From positions 124,001 through 188,000 of the forward strand of contig NZ_JAHLYP010000038.1 in assembly GCF_025127995.1 (NCBI RefSeq): a DNA stretch of 64,000 bases, written 5' to 3'. The DNA is from Synechococcus sp. CS-1332 (GTDB lineage: Bacteria > Cyanobacteriota > Cyanobacteriia > PCC-6307 > Cyanobiaceae). Positions 34,696 to 43,376 of this stretch are shown piece after piece. Made by a program: the position numbers and the translations under genes. Numbering within the stretch: the first letter of the stretch is position 1; every line of letters begins with the position of its first letter. The notes beneath the pieces are model-generated. The model saw nothing but the letters and a program-made list of their open reading frames with translations, was not told the origin of the DNA and made no database searches.

Positions 34696-36531
34696 CTAGG
34701 CCGGTGCCGTCTGGCTCCCGACCACCGCCAGCACCGCTTCGCCATAGCTGGCGAGCTTGGCCCTGCCGATGCCGGTGATGCCGGCCAGGTCCTCCAGGGC
34801 CGTGGGACGGCGTTCGGCAATGGCGATCAGGGTGCGGTCGTGAAAGACCACGTAGGGCGGCAGCCCCTGTTGGCGGGCCTGTTCCAGCCGCCAGGCCTTC
34901 AGGGCCGCCAGGAGATCCGGATCGGCGTTGTCCGCTGTGGCGGCCGCGGTCGCTCCGGGCCCGCCCCCTGCCGCCGCGCCCCGTCGCTCCTTCGCCACCG
35001 GGGGCAGACGGATCTCCAGGCGGATCTCGCCGCGCAGCAGGGGTCTGACCAGGGCGTCGTCGCCGAACTGCAGGCCCCCATGGCCGTCGGCGGCCGCCAC
35101 CAGGTACCCCCTGGCGCTGAGCTGGCGGAACAAGCTGCGCCACTGGCCCCGATCCAGCTCCTTGCCGATCCCATGCACTCCCAGCTGATCGTGGCCGAGG
35201 CTGCGGATCCGGGCCGTCGCGCCCCCCAGCAGCACGTCCACCAGGTGGGCGGCGCCAAAACGCCCCCCGGTCCGGTAGACAGCGGAGAGGGCCTTGCGGG
35301 CCGGTTCGGTCATGTCCGCACCCTGGTTCGGCTCCAGGCAGACGTCACAGTTGCCGCAGTCGCTGCCGTCCGCCTCGCCCAGGTAGCTGAGCAGGATCCG
35401 CCGGCGGCAGCTGGAGGCCTCGGCGAAGCCGATCAGGGATTCGAGGCGGCCGTGCTCGATCCGCTTCTGGGCCGGATCGGCATCGGAGTCGTCGATGAAG
35501 CGACGCAACGGCGGCACGTCACCGGAGCCGTGCACCATCCAGGCAACGGCCGGCAGGCCATCACGGCCCGCCCGGCCCGTCTCCTGGTAGTACGCCTCCA
35601 GGCTCTTGGGCAGGTCGACATGGGCCACGAAGCGCACGTCTGGCTTGTCGATGCCCATACCGAAGGCGATGGTGGCCACCACGATCACGCCACTGCCAAG
35701 GCGGAAGTGCTCCAAGGCGTCGCTGCGTCTCTCCGGCGAGAGCCCGGCGTGGTAGGGCAGGGCGTCGTGGCCAGCGGCCTTCAGGGCGGCAGCGAAGTCG
35801 TCTACTCGCTTGCGGGAGCGGGCGTAGACGATGCCGGAGTGGCCTTGCTGGGTGGCGAGAAATTCGAGCAGCTGGCGCTTGGGTTCGCTCTTGTCGCGCA
35901 GCAGGTAGCGGATGTTGGGCCGATCGAAGCTGGCGATGAAGGTGGCCGCCTGCTCCAGGCTCAGGCGCGCCACGATCTCGGCCCGGGTGCGGGGATCGGC
36001 GGTGGCGGTGAGGGCGATGCGGGGAATCGCGGCGAAGCGCTCGGCAAGCACCGCCAGCTGTAGATACTCGGGCCGGAAATCGTGGCCCCACTGGGAGACG
36101 CAGTGGGCCTCATCAATGGCGAACAGGGCCAGGGGCAGCGCCGCGAGGCGCTCGATCAGATCGCCACCCAGGAGTCGCTCAGGGGAGACGTACAGCAGAT
36201 CGAGCTGCCCGGCCTGGAGCTCCCGCCAGGTGGCCGCCGCCGCGTCGCTGCTTTCGGCCGAATGCAGGGCGGCTGCCCGCACGCCCGCCTGCCGCAGGGC
36301 GCCCACCTGGTCCTGCATCAGGGCGATCAGCGGCGACACCACCACCGCCGTTCCCGGCCGGCAGAGCGCCGGGATCTGATAGCAGAGGGATTTGCCGCCT
36401 CCGGTGGGCATCAGCACCAGGGCCGAGCCCCCCGCGCAGACGTGCTCAACGATGGCGGCCTGGGGACCTCGGAAGGCGTCATAGCCGAAGACGTCCCGCA
36501 GCACCTGCTTCGGATTCGCCGTCATCGGCAT
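34696..36531 (-). CDS. recQ: RecQ-type ATP-dependent DNA helicase
   Basis: A 3'-5' helicase for recombination and fork repair. The 611-residue protein has Walker A MPTGGGKS (41-48), DEAH (140-143), TATADP (motif III), the YYQETGRAGRDG motif VI, an RQC zinc site (SCRRR near 380 and CGNCDVC near 400) and an HRDC domain at the C-terminus (about 535-605). The ATG at 36531 is followed by another at 36525. Divergent from the ABC permease, with 91 bp between them. Confidence 0.95.
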   Translation of the reverse strand: MPMTANPKQVLRDVFGYDAFRGPQAAIVEHVCAGGSALVLMPTGGGKSLCYQIPALCRPGTAVVVSPLIALMQDQVGALRQAGVRAAALHSAESSDAAAATWRELQAGQLDLLYVSPERLLGGDLIERLAALPLALFAIDEAHCVSQWGHDFRPEYLQLAVLAERFAAIPRIALTATADPRTRAEIVARLSLEQAATFIASFDRPNIRYLLRDKSEPKRQLLEFLATQQGHSGIVYARSRKRVDDFAAALKAAGHDALPYHAGLSPERRSDALEHFRLGSGVIVVATIAFGMGIDKPDVRFVAHVDLPKSLEAYYQETGRAGRDGLPAVAWMVHGSGDVPPLRRFIDDSDADPAQKRIEHGRLESLIGFAEASSCRRRILLSYLGEADGSDCGNCDVCLEPNQGADMTEPARKALSAVYRTGGRFGAAHLVDVLLGGATARIRSLGHDQLGVHGIGKELDRGQWRSLFRQLSARGYLVAAADGHGGLQFGDDALVRPLLRGEIRLEIRLPPVAKERRGAAAGGGPGATAAATADNADPDLLAALKAWRLEQARQQGLPPYVVFHDRTLIAIAERRPTALEDLAGITGIGRAKLASYGEAVLAVVGSQTAPA

Positions 36532-36622
36532 GGCGGATCGAACGGCGGCTGATCAAGCGGCATCAGTGGTCTCCAGCCTCCGCTCCGATTGTGCAACGCT
36601 CCACCTCCGGCAGGATGCACCG

Positions 36623-37519
36623 ATGGCCACACCCTTCCCTTCCGCCCCAGCTCCCAGCCGCTCTGCCTGGGCGTTTCTGGCCCCCGCCCTGCTGCTGCTG
36701 GCGGTGTCGGTGCTGATTCCGGCGGCTATGGCCCTGGTGATCAGCTTCACCCGCACGGGACTGGATGTGAGCGAGCCGCTCACCTTCGTGGGCCTGGCCA
36801 ATTTCCGCCGGCTGGTGGCCGATCCGATGCTGCTGCGGGTCACCGGCACCACCTTTCTCTATCTGGTAGGGGTGGTGCCGCCGATCGTCCTGGGGGCCCT
36901 CGGCCTGGCGGTGCTGGTCAATCGCCAGCTGCCTGGCATCCACTGGTTCCGCGGCGCCTTCTACACCCCGGTGCTGGTGTCCCTGGTGGTAGCGGCGATC
37001 GCCTTCCGCTGGCTCTATGCCGAAAACGGTCTGGTCAATGGTTGGCTCGGCGCTCTGCTGGGCGATCGCTTCACGCCGATCGGCTTCCTGACCTCCACGG
37101 GCCTGGCCCTGCCTTCGGTGATGCTGGTCACCCTCTGGAAGGGCCTCGGTTACTACATGGTCATCTTCGTGGCCGGACTGCAGGGGATCTCCGCCGATCT
37201 CTACGAGGCGGCGGCCCTGGATGGCAGCGAGGGCTGGCGTCGCCACATGGACATCACCCTGCCCCAGCTGCGCCCGTACATCACCCTGGTGGCGGTGATT
37301 TCGGCGATCGGGGCCACCAAGGTGTTTGAGGAGGTGTACCTGATGACCCAGGGAGGTCCGGCCGACAGCACCCGCACGATCGTTTACTACGTGTACGACC
37401 AGGCTTTTTCGGAGCTGGAGATCAGCTACGCCTGCACCGTCGGCCTGGCACTGTTTCTGATCGTGCTGCTGCTCAGCCTGCTCCGCTACGCCTTCGCCGC
37501 CGAGAATCCTCTGCAGTGA
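36623..37519 (+). CDS. Sugar ABC transporter permease, MalF/UgpA type
   Basis: A 298-residue inner-membrane permease with six spans (about 16-38, 73-97, 107-130, 158-180, 206-225 and 262-285) and the EAA loop EAAALDGSEGWRRHMDITLP near 200-220 that contacts the ATPase. This is the first of the two permeases normally found together in carbohydrate importers; no partner, ATPase or binding protein lies beside it. It is followed by purK. The ATG at 36623 gives MATPFPSAPAPS. Substrate unknown. Confidence 0.88.
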   Translation: MATPFPSAPAPSRSAWAFLAPALLLLAVSVLIPAAMALVISFTRTGLDVSEPLTFVGLANFRRLVADPMLLRVTGTTFLYLVGVVPPIVLGALGLAVLVNRQLPGIHWFRGAFYTPVLVSLVVAAIAFRWLYAENGLVNGWLGALLGDRFTPIGFLTSTGLALPSVMLVTLWKGLGYYMVIFVAGLQGISADLYEAAALDGSEGWRRHMDITLPQLRPYITLVAVISAIGATKVFEEVYLMTQGGPADSTRTIVYYVYDQAFSELEISYACTVGLALFLIVLLLSLLRYAFAAENPLQ

Positions 37520-37595
37520 GGCCCGGCACCAGCTTCCGGGGTGGGCCCCGACGCCCTGGTGGCAGGCTGGTGCCCGGTTCGAACGACCACCCAGG

Positions 37596-38876
37596 GTGCA
37601 GACCACCGCTGACCCCGATCCCCAGGCCACAGCCGCTGCGAGCGATGCGATCGGCATCGTGGGGGGCGGCCAGTTGGCCTGGATGCTGGCCCAGGCCGCC
37701 AGGGAGCTCGGCGTCGCCCTGCATGTGCAGACTCCCGGGGCCGATGATCCGGCCACCCGCGAGGCGGTCAGTGTGGTGCTGGCGCCCGTCGATGACGTGG
37801 CCGCCACCCGGGAGCTGGCCAGCCGCTGCCAGGCCATCAGCTTCGAAAACGAGTGGATTCCGCTGGAGGCCCTGCGGACGCTGCAGGGGCCTGGCCTGCA
37901 GTTTCTGCCGGGGCTCGACGCCCTCCAGCCCCTGCTGAGCAAGGCGGGCCAGCGGCGCCTCCTGGGTGACCTTCACCTGCCGGCCCCCCGCTGGTTCCCC
38001 CTGGCGGATGTCCTTCAGCCCGCGGCGCCTACCCCAGCGGACGGGGGTGAAGGCGCGCTGGCGTGGGGCTCCCCGCGCTCCCTGCGGTCGCCAGCCTCTC
38101 CCCGCCTGCCTGAGGGCTTCGACTTTCCGATGATGGCCAAGGCCAGCCATGGGGGCTACGACGGCCGGGGAACGATCCCCCTGGTCGATCTGGCCGCGCT
38201 TGAGGGGCTGCTCGCCAGCGTCGACCCCGACGACTGGATCCTTGAGGAACTGGTGCGCTTCGATCAGGAGCTGGCGCTGGTTGCTTGCCGCGACCGGCAC
38301 GGCACGGTGTCCTGCTACCCCCTGGTGCAGACCCACCAACACTGCCGCGTCTGCGACTGGGTGCTCTTTCCCGCCCCGGTGGATCACCGGGTCGAGGTGT
38401 TTGCGCGCAACGTGGCCGCCTCCCTGCTCACCGCGCTCGACTATGTGGGTGTGCTGTCGATCGAGTTCTTCTATGGGCCCTCGGGCCTGCAGGTCAACGA
38501 GCTGGCCCCCCGCACCCACAACTCCGGCCATCTGACCATCGAGGCCTGCCGCACCAGCCAGTTCGCCCAGCAGGTGCGCATCGTTGCCGGTCTGCCGATG
38601 GGAGGCACCGAGGCGGTGGTTCCTGGCGCCTTGATGGTGAATCTGCTGGCTCCAGAGGGCGGCGATGCCGACCAGCTGGATCGGCGCCGGGCCCTTGAGG
38701 CGCTCCCCGGAGCCCACCTTCACTGGTATGGCAAGCACGGGGGTAGGGCCGGCCGCAAGCTGGGCCATCTCACCCTGCTGCTGGAGGGCCGCACGGACGG
38801 GGTGCGAGAGCTGGAAAAGCAGCGCCGGCTGGCAGAGGTGCGGGCCATCTGGCCGCTGCCCTGTTCACCCACTTAG
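37596..38876 (+). CDS. purK: N5-carboxyaminoimidazole ribonucleotide synthase
   Basis: ATP-grasp enzyme of purine synthesis converting AIR and bicarbonate to N5-CAIR for PurE. The 426-residue protein opens with IGIVGGGQLAWMLAQAA and contains the ATP-grasp segment FPMMAKASHGGYDGRG and the C-terminal NELAPRTHNSGHLTIEAC motif. Between about 139 and 172 it has a Pro/Ala/Ser-rich insertion not needed for the fold. Starts with GTG at 37596. The gene is directly followed by the 6S RNA, an arrangement also described in other cyanobacteria. Confidence 0.94.
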   Translation: MQTTADPDPQATAAASDAIGIVGGGQLAWMLAQAARELGVALHVQTPGADDPATREAVSVVLAPVDDVAATRELASRCQAISFENEWIPLEALRTLQGPGLQFLPGLDALQPLLSKAGQRRLLGDLHLPAPRWFPLADVLQPAAPTPADGGEGALAWGSPRSLRSPASPRLPEGFDFPMMAKASHGGYDGRGTIPLVDLAALEGLLASVDPDDWILEELVRFDQELALVACRDRHGTVSCYPLVQTHQHCRVCDWVLFPAPVDHRVEVFARNVAASLLTALDYVGVLSIEFFYGPSGLQVNELAPRTHNSGHLTIEACRTSQFAQQVRIVAGLPMGGTEAVVPGALMVNLLAPEGGDADQLDRRRALEALPGAHLHWYGKHGGRAGRKLGHLTLLLEGRTDGVRELEKQRRLAEVRAIWPLPCSPT

Positions 38877-38885
38877 GATGCAGTT

Positions 38886-39061
38886 GGACTGCTGTGTTGG
38901 TGACTGCCTTTCACAGTTTTCTGATCTGACTCCCTTTCGACGCGGGGGGTCTTCAGCGACGGCAACGTATACCGGCTTCACGGCCGGAAACGAAGCCCCG
39001 CCCCTGACTCCCCACCTGGTTCATCCAGGTCGAACACTGGGGCAAGACGGCACGGCGGTCC
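38886..39061 (+). ncRNA. ssaA: 6S RNA
   Basis: A 176-nt structured region just after purK. The ends pair over eleven positions: GGACTGCTGTG (38886-38896) with CACGGCGGTCC (39051-39061), with two G-U pairs. Further in, the 3' side holds a small hairpin CCTGG-TTCAT-CCAGG opposite an unpaired 5' stretch, giving the open central bubble of 6S RNA, and the apical part ends in CCGGC...GCCGG with a G-run/C-run stem below it. 6S RNA mimics an open promoter and sequesters RNA polymerase. Size, shape and location next to purK all fit. The ends are approximate. Confidence 0.75.
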
Positions 39062-39093
39062 ACCCCCTTTCCGTAGCGATCAGCGGGTTTCGA

Positions 39094-39741
39094 TCAGAGG
39101 GTCTCAATCAGATCCTCTGCGGAGTAGCGCACCTTCGCGAGAGCTGCATAGCGGTCCTCGGGGTCGCGATAGCCCGCTGCACAGACCACACAGCTCCGGT
39201 AGGGGCTGGTGTCCAGCTTGAGAATGCTGTCGTAGTCGGCCGGTGAGAAGCCTTCGATCGGGCAGGTGTCCACGGACAACAGCGCTGCCGCCGTCAGAAA
39301 GGTGCCGAGGGCGATGTACACCTGGTTGCTGGCCCAGCGATCGATCACCGCGCTGCGGGGACCATGGATCAGATCTTTTTCCATCATTCCCCGGTAGGGG
39401 GCCAGCTGGTCCGGGTTCAGCCCCCTGGCTCCAGCCGTGGCCTGGATCAGCCGATCCAGATCGGCCTCCTCGATCGTCCGCCGGGCCAGAAACACCACCA
39501 GATGGGAGCAGTCCGTGATCTGGGATTGGTCCCAGGAGTGGGGTTTCAGGGTCGTGCGAAGGGATGGGTCCTCAATCACGAGAAACTTCCAGGGCTGCAG
39601 TCCGTAGCTGGAAGGGCTCTGCACCAGGGCGTCCTCCAGGGCAGACCAGGTGGCTGACGGAATGCGGGCACCGGCCTGAAAACTCTTGGTGGCGTAGCGC
39701 CAGCGCAGGGCGCCGGAGAGGTCCTCAGGGGTGAAGGCCAT
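39094..39741 (-). CDS. Nitroreductase-family flavoprotein
   Basis: A 215-residue FMN oxidoreductase: ALRWRYATKSF near residue 10, the SPSSYGLQPWKFLV segment (FMN phosphate region) near 40, and a C-terminal DPEDRYAALAKVRY stretch that replaces the usual GYxxP..K/R end. NfsB-like enzymes reduce quinones and nitro compounds with NAD(P)H. The natural substrate is unknown. The ATG at 39741 (MAFTPEDL) fits the family start; ATGs at 39768 and 39765 are also in frame. It converges on the 6S RNA gene. Confidence 0.88.
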   Translation of the reverse strand: MAFTPEDLSGALRWRYATKSFQAGARIPSATWSALEDALVQSPSSYGLQPWKFLVIEDPSLRTTLKPHSWDQSQITDCSHLVVFLARRTIEEADLDRLIQATAGARGLNPDQLAPYRGMMEKDLIHGPRSAVIDRWASNQVYIALGTFLTAAALLSVDTCPIEGFSPADYDSILKLDTSPYRSCVVCAAGYRDPEDRYAALAKVRYSAEDLIETL

Positions 39742-39788
39742 GGGAAAGGGGCTGGGGACCCGCATCATGACGGGCTCATCCGGCAGGC

Positions 39789-40265
39789 ATGCTGGTGGAA
39801 CGTCCATCCGCCGCCGTGATCAGCGAGCCTCTGAGCTTCCAGCAGTCCTTCGAGCGGCTGCTCGCCCGTGCCCCGGGCCCCGTGTTTCCCCGTGCCCGGG
39901 CGCTCTATCTGCAGAAATATCCCCTGGAAGGGGAGAGCCAGGACGACTTCCGCACCTTTCTGCTGGAGGAGGAGATCCAGGAGAGCCCGGCCGGTGCCCT
40001 GCGGATCCGGGCCCTGGCCCTAGCCATTGTGGCCTGGGGCCAGCCGTGTTTCGAGCCCGCCGCGGCGTCTGCCTACCTCGAGCGGCGCTGGGGGCTCCGT
40101 CCCCACGACCTCCAGGAGGTGGAAGGGGCGAGCTGGTTCCGGGAGTCCGGTCCCTTTGGCCGCTTCCGCACCCTGGCTGTCTACGAACGGGTCGCCCCCA
40201 CCAGCCTGCTCAGTTCGTCAGCCGATCCAACTCCTCCTGCAGCTGATCCCGGCTCAAGCGGGTGA
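39789..40265 (+). CDS. Conserved-looking cyanobacterial protein, unknown
   Basis: A 158-residue protein without a family I recognise. Residues 15-140 look globular and largely helical, with FPRARALYLQKYPLEGESQDDFRTF-type charged helices and a YLERRWGLRPHDLQEV segment. The last 17 residues are Ser/Pro/Ala-rich and lie over the end of the convergent DUF2103 gene (56-base overlap), so the tail may be poorly constrained. No signal peptide or membrane helix. Starts with ATG at 39789, 47 bp from the divergent nitroreductase. Confidence 0.62.
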   Translation: MLVERPSAAVISEPLSFQQSFERLLARAPGPVFPRARALYLQKYPLEGESQDDFRTFLLEEEIQESPAGALRIRALALAIVAWGQPCFEPAAASAYLERRWGLRPHDLQEVEGASWFRESGPFGRFRTLAVYERVAPTSLLSSSADPTPPAADPGSSG

Positions 40266-40485
40266 CCACGAAGACTTCCTGGGCCGTGGTGCCCCTGCGG
40301 GCCAGCAGCTTGTGGCCTCCGGTGATCGGGCTCGACACCCGCAGCCGCAGCCCGATGCTGCGGCCCTTCACCCGTGAGATCACCGCCGGGGTGATCGTGT
40401 CGATGTCCGACAAGGTGGCCAGCCGCCTCAGCAACGGGATCAGGCCCTCCACGTAGGTGCTGTGGGTGATCACGAGCCGGGCCAT
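40210..40485 (-). CDS. DUF2103 small protein
   Basis: A 91-residue basic protein resembling the DUF2103 family of predicted metal-binding proteins. It begins MARLVITHSTYVEGLIPLLRRL and continues with a central RVKGRSIGLRLRVSSPI region and a conserved GGHKLLARRGTTAQEVFV segment. The histidines at about 8 and 58 could bind metal or nucleic acid; the basic centre favours nucleic acid. It lies nine bases downstream of clpS on the same strand. Confidence 0.75.
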   Translation of the reverse strand: MARLVITHSTYVEGLIPLLRRLATLSDIDTITPAVISRVKGRSIGLRLRVSSPITGGHKLLARRGTTAQEVFVVTRLSRDQLQEELDRLTN

Positions 40486-40494
40486 GGCCGTTCC

Positions 40495-40788
40495 TCAGCC
40501 CGGGCCCAGGGGGGCCATCGTCAGCCCCTCGGCGCTGAGCAGCTGGTGGTAGAGCTCGCCCTGTTCCAGGGGACCACTCCAGACCACCGCCGACCCCTGC
40601 CCATCGATGCGGTGGGCCAGATCCCAGGCCTTATCGGGCTGCATGCCGGGAAGGTGCCGCACGAGGACCTCCACCACGTGCTGGAAGGTGTTGACGTCGT
40701 CGTCGAGGACGATCACGTTCACGTTGGGGTAGCGCTCCTGGAGGCGCTGCCCTGCCTGGGCGGGACTTCTCGATGGAGCAACGACCAT
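40495..40788 (-). CDS. clpS: ClpS adaptor of the Clp protease
   Basis: Adaptor that delivers N-degron substrates to ClpC/ClpP. The 97-residue protein has the family core VIVLDDDVNTFQHVVEVLVRHLPGM, where the acidic residues bind the substrate amino terminus, and ends in ELYHQLLSAEGLTMAPL. It looks like the ClpS1 type of cyanobacteria. Starts with ATG at 40788; divergent from petN with 64 bp between them. A clpP gene lies 2.6 kb away on the other strand. Confidence 0.92.
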   Translation of the reverse strand: MVVAPSRSPAQAGQRLQERYPNVNVIVLDDDVNTFQHVVEVLVRHLPGMQPDKAWDLAHRIDGQGSAVVWSGPLEQGELYHQLLSAEGLTMAPLGPG

Positions 40789-40852
40789 GGGGCCTGCAAC
40801 GGCTGCCGGTCACCAGCGTAGGTAACATGCGCTCACCCATGAGTCGGGCTCG

Positions 40853-40954
40853 ATGTTGATCACCCTTGGTTGGTCCGCTTTGGCGGCCATCTTCACCTTC
40901 TCGATCGCCATGGTGGTGTGGGGCCGCAACGGTGACAACAGCATCGGTTTCTGA
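40853..40954 (+). CDS. petN: Cytochrome b6f subunit PetN
   Basis: A 33-residue single-span subunit of the cytochrome b6f complex in the thylakoid. The sequence matches the family almost end to end: a start like [10 protein letters not shown], then [20 protein letters not shown] at 40853, stop 40952-40954. A possible -10 element TAACAT lies at 40823-40828. It is divergent from clpS, and its 3' end overlaps a second small membrane-protein gene by 23 bases. Confidence 0.95.
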   Translation: MLITLGWSALAAIFTFSIAMVVWGRNGDNSIGF

Positions 40955-41099
40955 GCTGGCCTTCCCCACCACCACCCTGCTGGCGGTTCTGGCCTCCGCG
41001 CTTCTCCTTTTTGTGAGCGTTGGAGTGATTTATCTCTCCACCGTCGAATGGCGAGATCGACGTCGCCGTCGTGCGGCCGAAGGTCGCTCCCGCTCCTGA
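40932..41099 (+). CDS. Small single-span protein overlapping petN
   Basis: A 55-residue protein with one membrane helix (about 12-33, [20 protein letters not shown]) and a very basic C-terminus ([17 protein letters not shown]). It is read in another frame from a GTG at 40932 inside petN, an overlap of 23 bases. Position and topology suggest a conserved cyanobacterial companion of petN, cotranscribed with it. No function is known. A later start would remove little of the helix. Confidence 0.6.
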   Translation: MTTASVSELAFPTTTLLAVLASALLLFVSVGVIYLSTVEWRDRRRRRAAEGRSRS

Positions 41100-41216
41100 G
41101 TCCCTTTGCTGGCCTCTGGGTCTTTACGACCCCCCTCTCTGGGGCTGGATGAGCTTCGTTTGATCAGGGGGGGGGCAGCGCACCAACCACCACGGCCGAA
41201 CCTTGTCGGCGTTTCC

Positions 41217-42632
41217 ATGAGCCGCCCGTCAGATCTGCTGCGACGTTCTCTGGTGGCACCGGCCCTGACGCGGCTGCCATGGTCACTGCCACGGTCACTG
41301 CCACGGTCACTGCCCCCGTTGCCGCTCACCACCGCCACGCTGCTGCTGTTGCTGCTGCTGCCGGGCTTGGTTCTGTGGCGCTGGCCCAGGCCGAGGGCCC
41401 AGGGACTGGAGCAGCTGATGGCGGTCAGCAGCCTGCTGCAGAGTTTCCCGGCCAGCCCAGGCAGGCCCGTGCCGGCCCTCTGGCAGGAACGTTTCGGATC
41501 AGCTGGGGCCACCCGTCTCTGGCGGGAACAACGCCGCACCTGGTGGCAGTTCTGGGGCCCCCATGCCGAAGGGGGGGCCTTTCTGGCGGTGCAGGACAAC
41601 GTCAGCGGTGGATCCAAGCGGCCCCTGCCCGCCAATGGCCTGCGGGTGGGGAATCTGGTGGTGGTGGCACCGGATCCCCTCTCGCGGCGACTCCTCCAGG
41701 ACTTGCTGCGACCGGATCAACGGGCCGGTCGAGGGCTGTACAGCACGTGTCTGCCGAGACTGGAGAGTGGACAGGGGGTGTTCTGGAACGCCTCAGGGCT
41801 CGGGGCGCTGGTGGGGCCCCTGGCCCCACTCCTGGAGGCCTACCAGGAGGGTTGTCTCTCGCTCACGCTGGGGGGCACTGAGCTGAGCTGGCGCGGCGAA
41901 GCCTCTGACCGCGTCGCTTCATTAGGCCCCGCAAAAGCCGTACAGGCCCCTGAAGGCCCGTCGTCGACCCTGCCGCCGCTTGCCGCCGACCTGCTTCTGG
42001 AACTCCAGGGCTCTTCCCTGGAGCAGTTGTTCCGTGGGCTGCTGGCGCGCCAGCTGATCCGGGATCCCCTGGCGGCGCGCTACGGCATCGACACCAAGGG
42101 CCTGACCCTGTTGCGGCGTTCCCCTTTCCGGCTGAGGCTCCAGCCCCAGGCCAGCGGCCCCTTCCAGGCCTCGCTGGAGCTTCAGGTGGCCGTGGGAGCT
42201 GACCGGCAGGCCTGGCGCCAGCTGTTGCTCGGCCTGGCCCGCTCCCTGCAGGCCCAGGCCCTTCAGGATGGGTCTGGTTCTGGGCCTGCAGGGAGCGGGT
42301 CGTCCCAAGCCCAGGTGGCTACGTGGCGCCGCGAGGATGGCGTGGTCCTTGGTGGCTGGCGCTGGATCGGGGAGACCGGTCCCACGCCCCAGCTGCTGCT
42401 GTTCCTCGGCCCGGCGCCGGCCCGCTGGCAGACCATGGCCACCGCCGGTGAACAGGCCCCGGGATCCGGGGAGCTATGGCTGCGGGTGCGTCCCCAGGGG
42501 CTGGATCAGCTGGGCCTGCTCCCCGAGCCCCTTCCGGAGTTGGTGCGCCGCGCTGACCAGCTCGCGATGGAAGCCGCTCCTGGCAGCGGCGGGATTAGCT
42601 GGCTGAAGGGACGCCTTCGGGTGATCCCGTGA
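41217..42632 (+). CDS. DUF3352-type membrane-anchored protein
   Basis: A 471-residue protein resembling the cyanobacterial DUF3352 family. A short basic N-terminus carries an SLPR repeat (encoded by a 12-bp tandem repeat) and leads into a membrane helix (about 36-53). The rest is a large extracytoplasmic domain with alternating beta strands and a LASSLG/ARSLQAQ helical pattern. No catalytic motif is visible. ATG at 41217; the frame is open to 41106 but that part looks like leader. Convergent with psb29, overlapping it by 38 bases. Confidence 0.75.
   Translation: MSRPSDLLRRSLVAPALTRLPWSLPRSLPRSLPPLPLTTATLLLLLLLPGLVLWRWPRPRAQGLEQLMAVSSLLQSFPASPGRPVPALWQERFGSAGATRLWREQRRTWWQFWGPHAEGGAFLAVQDNVSGGSKRPLPANGLRVGNLVVVAPDPLSRRLLQDLLRPDQRAGRGLYSTCLPRLESGQGVFWNASGLGALVGPLAPLLEAYQEGCLSLTLGGTELSWRGEASDRVASLGPAKAVQAPEGPSSTLPPLAADLLLELQGSSLEQLFRGLLARQLIRDPLAARYGIDTKGLTLLRRSPFRLRLQPQASGPFQASLELQVAVGADRQAWRQLLLGLARSLQAQALQDGSGSGPAGSGSSQAQVATWRREDGVVLGGWRWIGETGPTPQLLLFLGPAPARWQTMATAGEQAPGSGELWLRVRPQGLDQLGLLPEPLPELVRRADQLAMEAAPGSGGISWLKGRLRVIP
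41281..41314 (+). repeat. 12-bp tandem repeat, 2.8 copies
   Basis: GGTCACTGCCAC at 41281-41292 and 41293-41304, then a partial third copy (41305-41314), in frame, encoding repeated Ser-Leu-Pro-Arg before the membrane helix. Copy number can change without a frameshift. Confidence 0.8.
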
Positions 42633-43290
42633 TCTCCTGCCGTTCGCGTCGCCGCCGTTCAGCGGCCACGGTTTCTTCCATGAGCTCAACAGCCATGGAC
42701 ATCTTTTCAAGGTTGCTCGCGTAGAGCGAGAGGTCTTTATCGAGACGGTCCCGCAGCAGGCCGATCGACGCACCGATCTCGTGGGCGAGCTGGCGCAGGG
42801 CCTGGGGCTCCATGGCATCGTCGGCGAGGGCCTGCTCCAGCAGGGCAAGCAGGCCGACCGCCATCAGGCGGGAGTAGTGGAAATCAGGGCGACGGATGCT
42901 GGCCAGGGCGGTGGCCACCGGAGCGGGAGCCCCTTCCCCCTGCGCCTCGATCCACTGGCGCACGTCGTCCTGGCTGTGGCGCCCCATGGCCGCGAGGGCG
43001 TCGCTGCACTGGCGACGCAGGTCGGTGCCGTCGAAACCGGAGGACGCGCAGAGGGCTTCGAACAGGGGGGGCTTCTGATCCTCGGGGCGGTAGCCGCGGG
43101 CAAAGCCGTCGAAGACCTGAACCAGCCCTACGGCGAACAGGGGATCAGCCTGGAAACCCTTCTGGCGGCTGAGCAGATGGAGCTCTACCAGCAACTCGTC
43201 GACCATGCGCCGGTAGAGGGGACCGATGACATGGGGGAAGGCGCCATGGAAGGCACGCTTGCTGTCAGCGACGGTGAGAGCAGCGCTCAC
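42595..43290 (-). CDS. thf1: Psb29/Thf1 photosystem II biogenesis protein
   Basis: A 231-residue helical protein of the Psb29/Thf1 family, which binds FtsH2/FtsH3 complexes in thylakoids and supports photosystem II repair. Signatures: [35 protein letters not shown] at the N-terminus and the [13 protein letters not shown] helix; the C-terminus is a charged coiled coil (about 190-222). The start is the GTG at 43290 ([14 protein letters not shown]), which is the family beginning, not the TTG 26 codons upstream. Divergent from clpP, with 86 bp between; ftsH follows clpP. Confidence 0.92.
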   Translation of the reverse strand: MSAALTVADSKRAFHGAFPHVIGPLYRRMVDELLVELHLLSRQKGFQADPLFAVGLVQVFDGFARGYRPEDQKPPLFEALCASSGFDGTDLRRQCSDALAAMGRHSQDDVRQWIEAQGEGAPAPVATALASIRRPDFHYSRLMAVGLLALLEQALADDAMEPQALRQLAHEIGASIGLLRDRLDKDLSLYASNLEKMSMAVELMEETVAAERRRRERQEITGSPEGVPSAS

Positions 43291-43376
43291 GCAGTTGGAT
43301 TCTTCGTTGCTGCGACCATAGCGCTGCAGGCACTCGACCCGATCCGCGGCTGGGTAAGATCGTTTCAATCGCCTGT

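Noticed and set aside
33832-36063. A 743-codon plus-strand open frame across aroB and recQ
   Set aside because: It is antisense to two certain genes and is rich in His, Gln and Gly, as expected for shadow frames in high-GC DNA.
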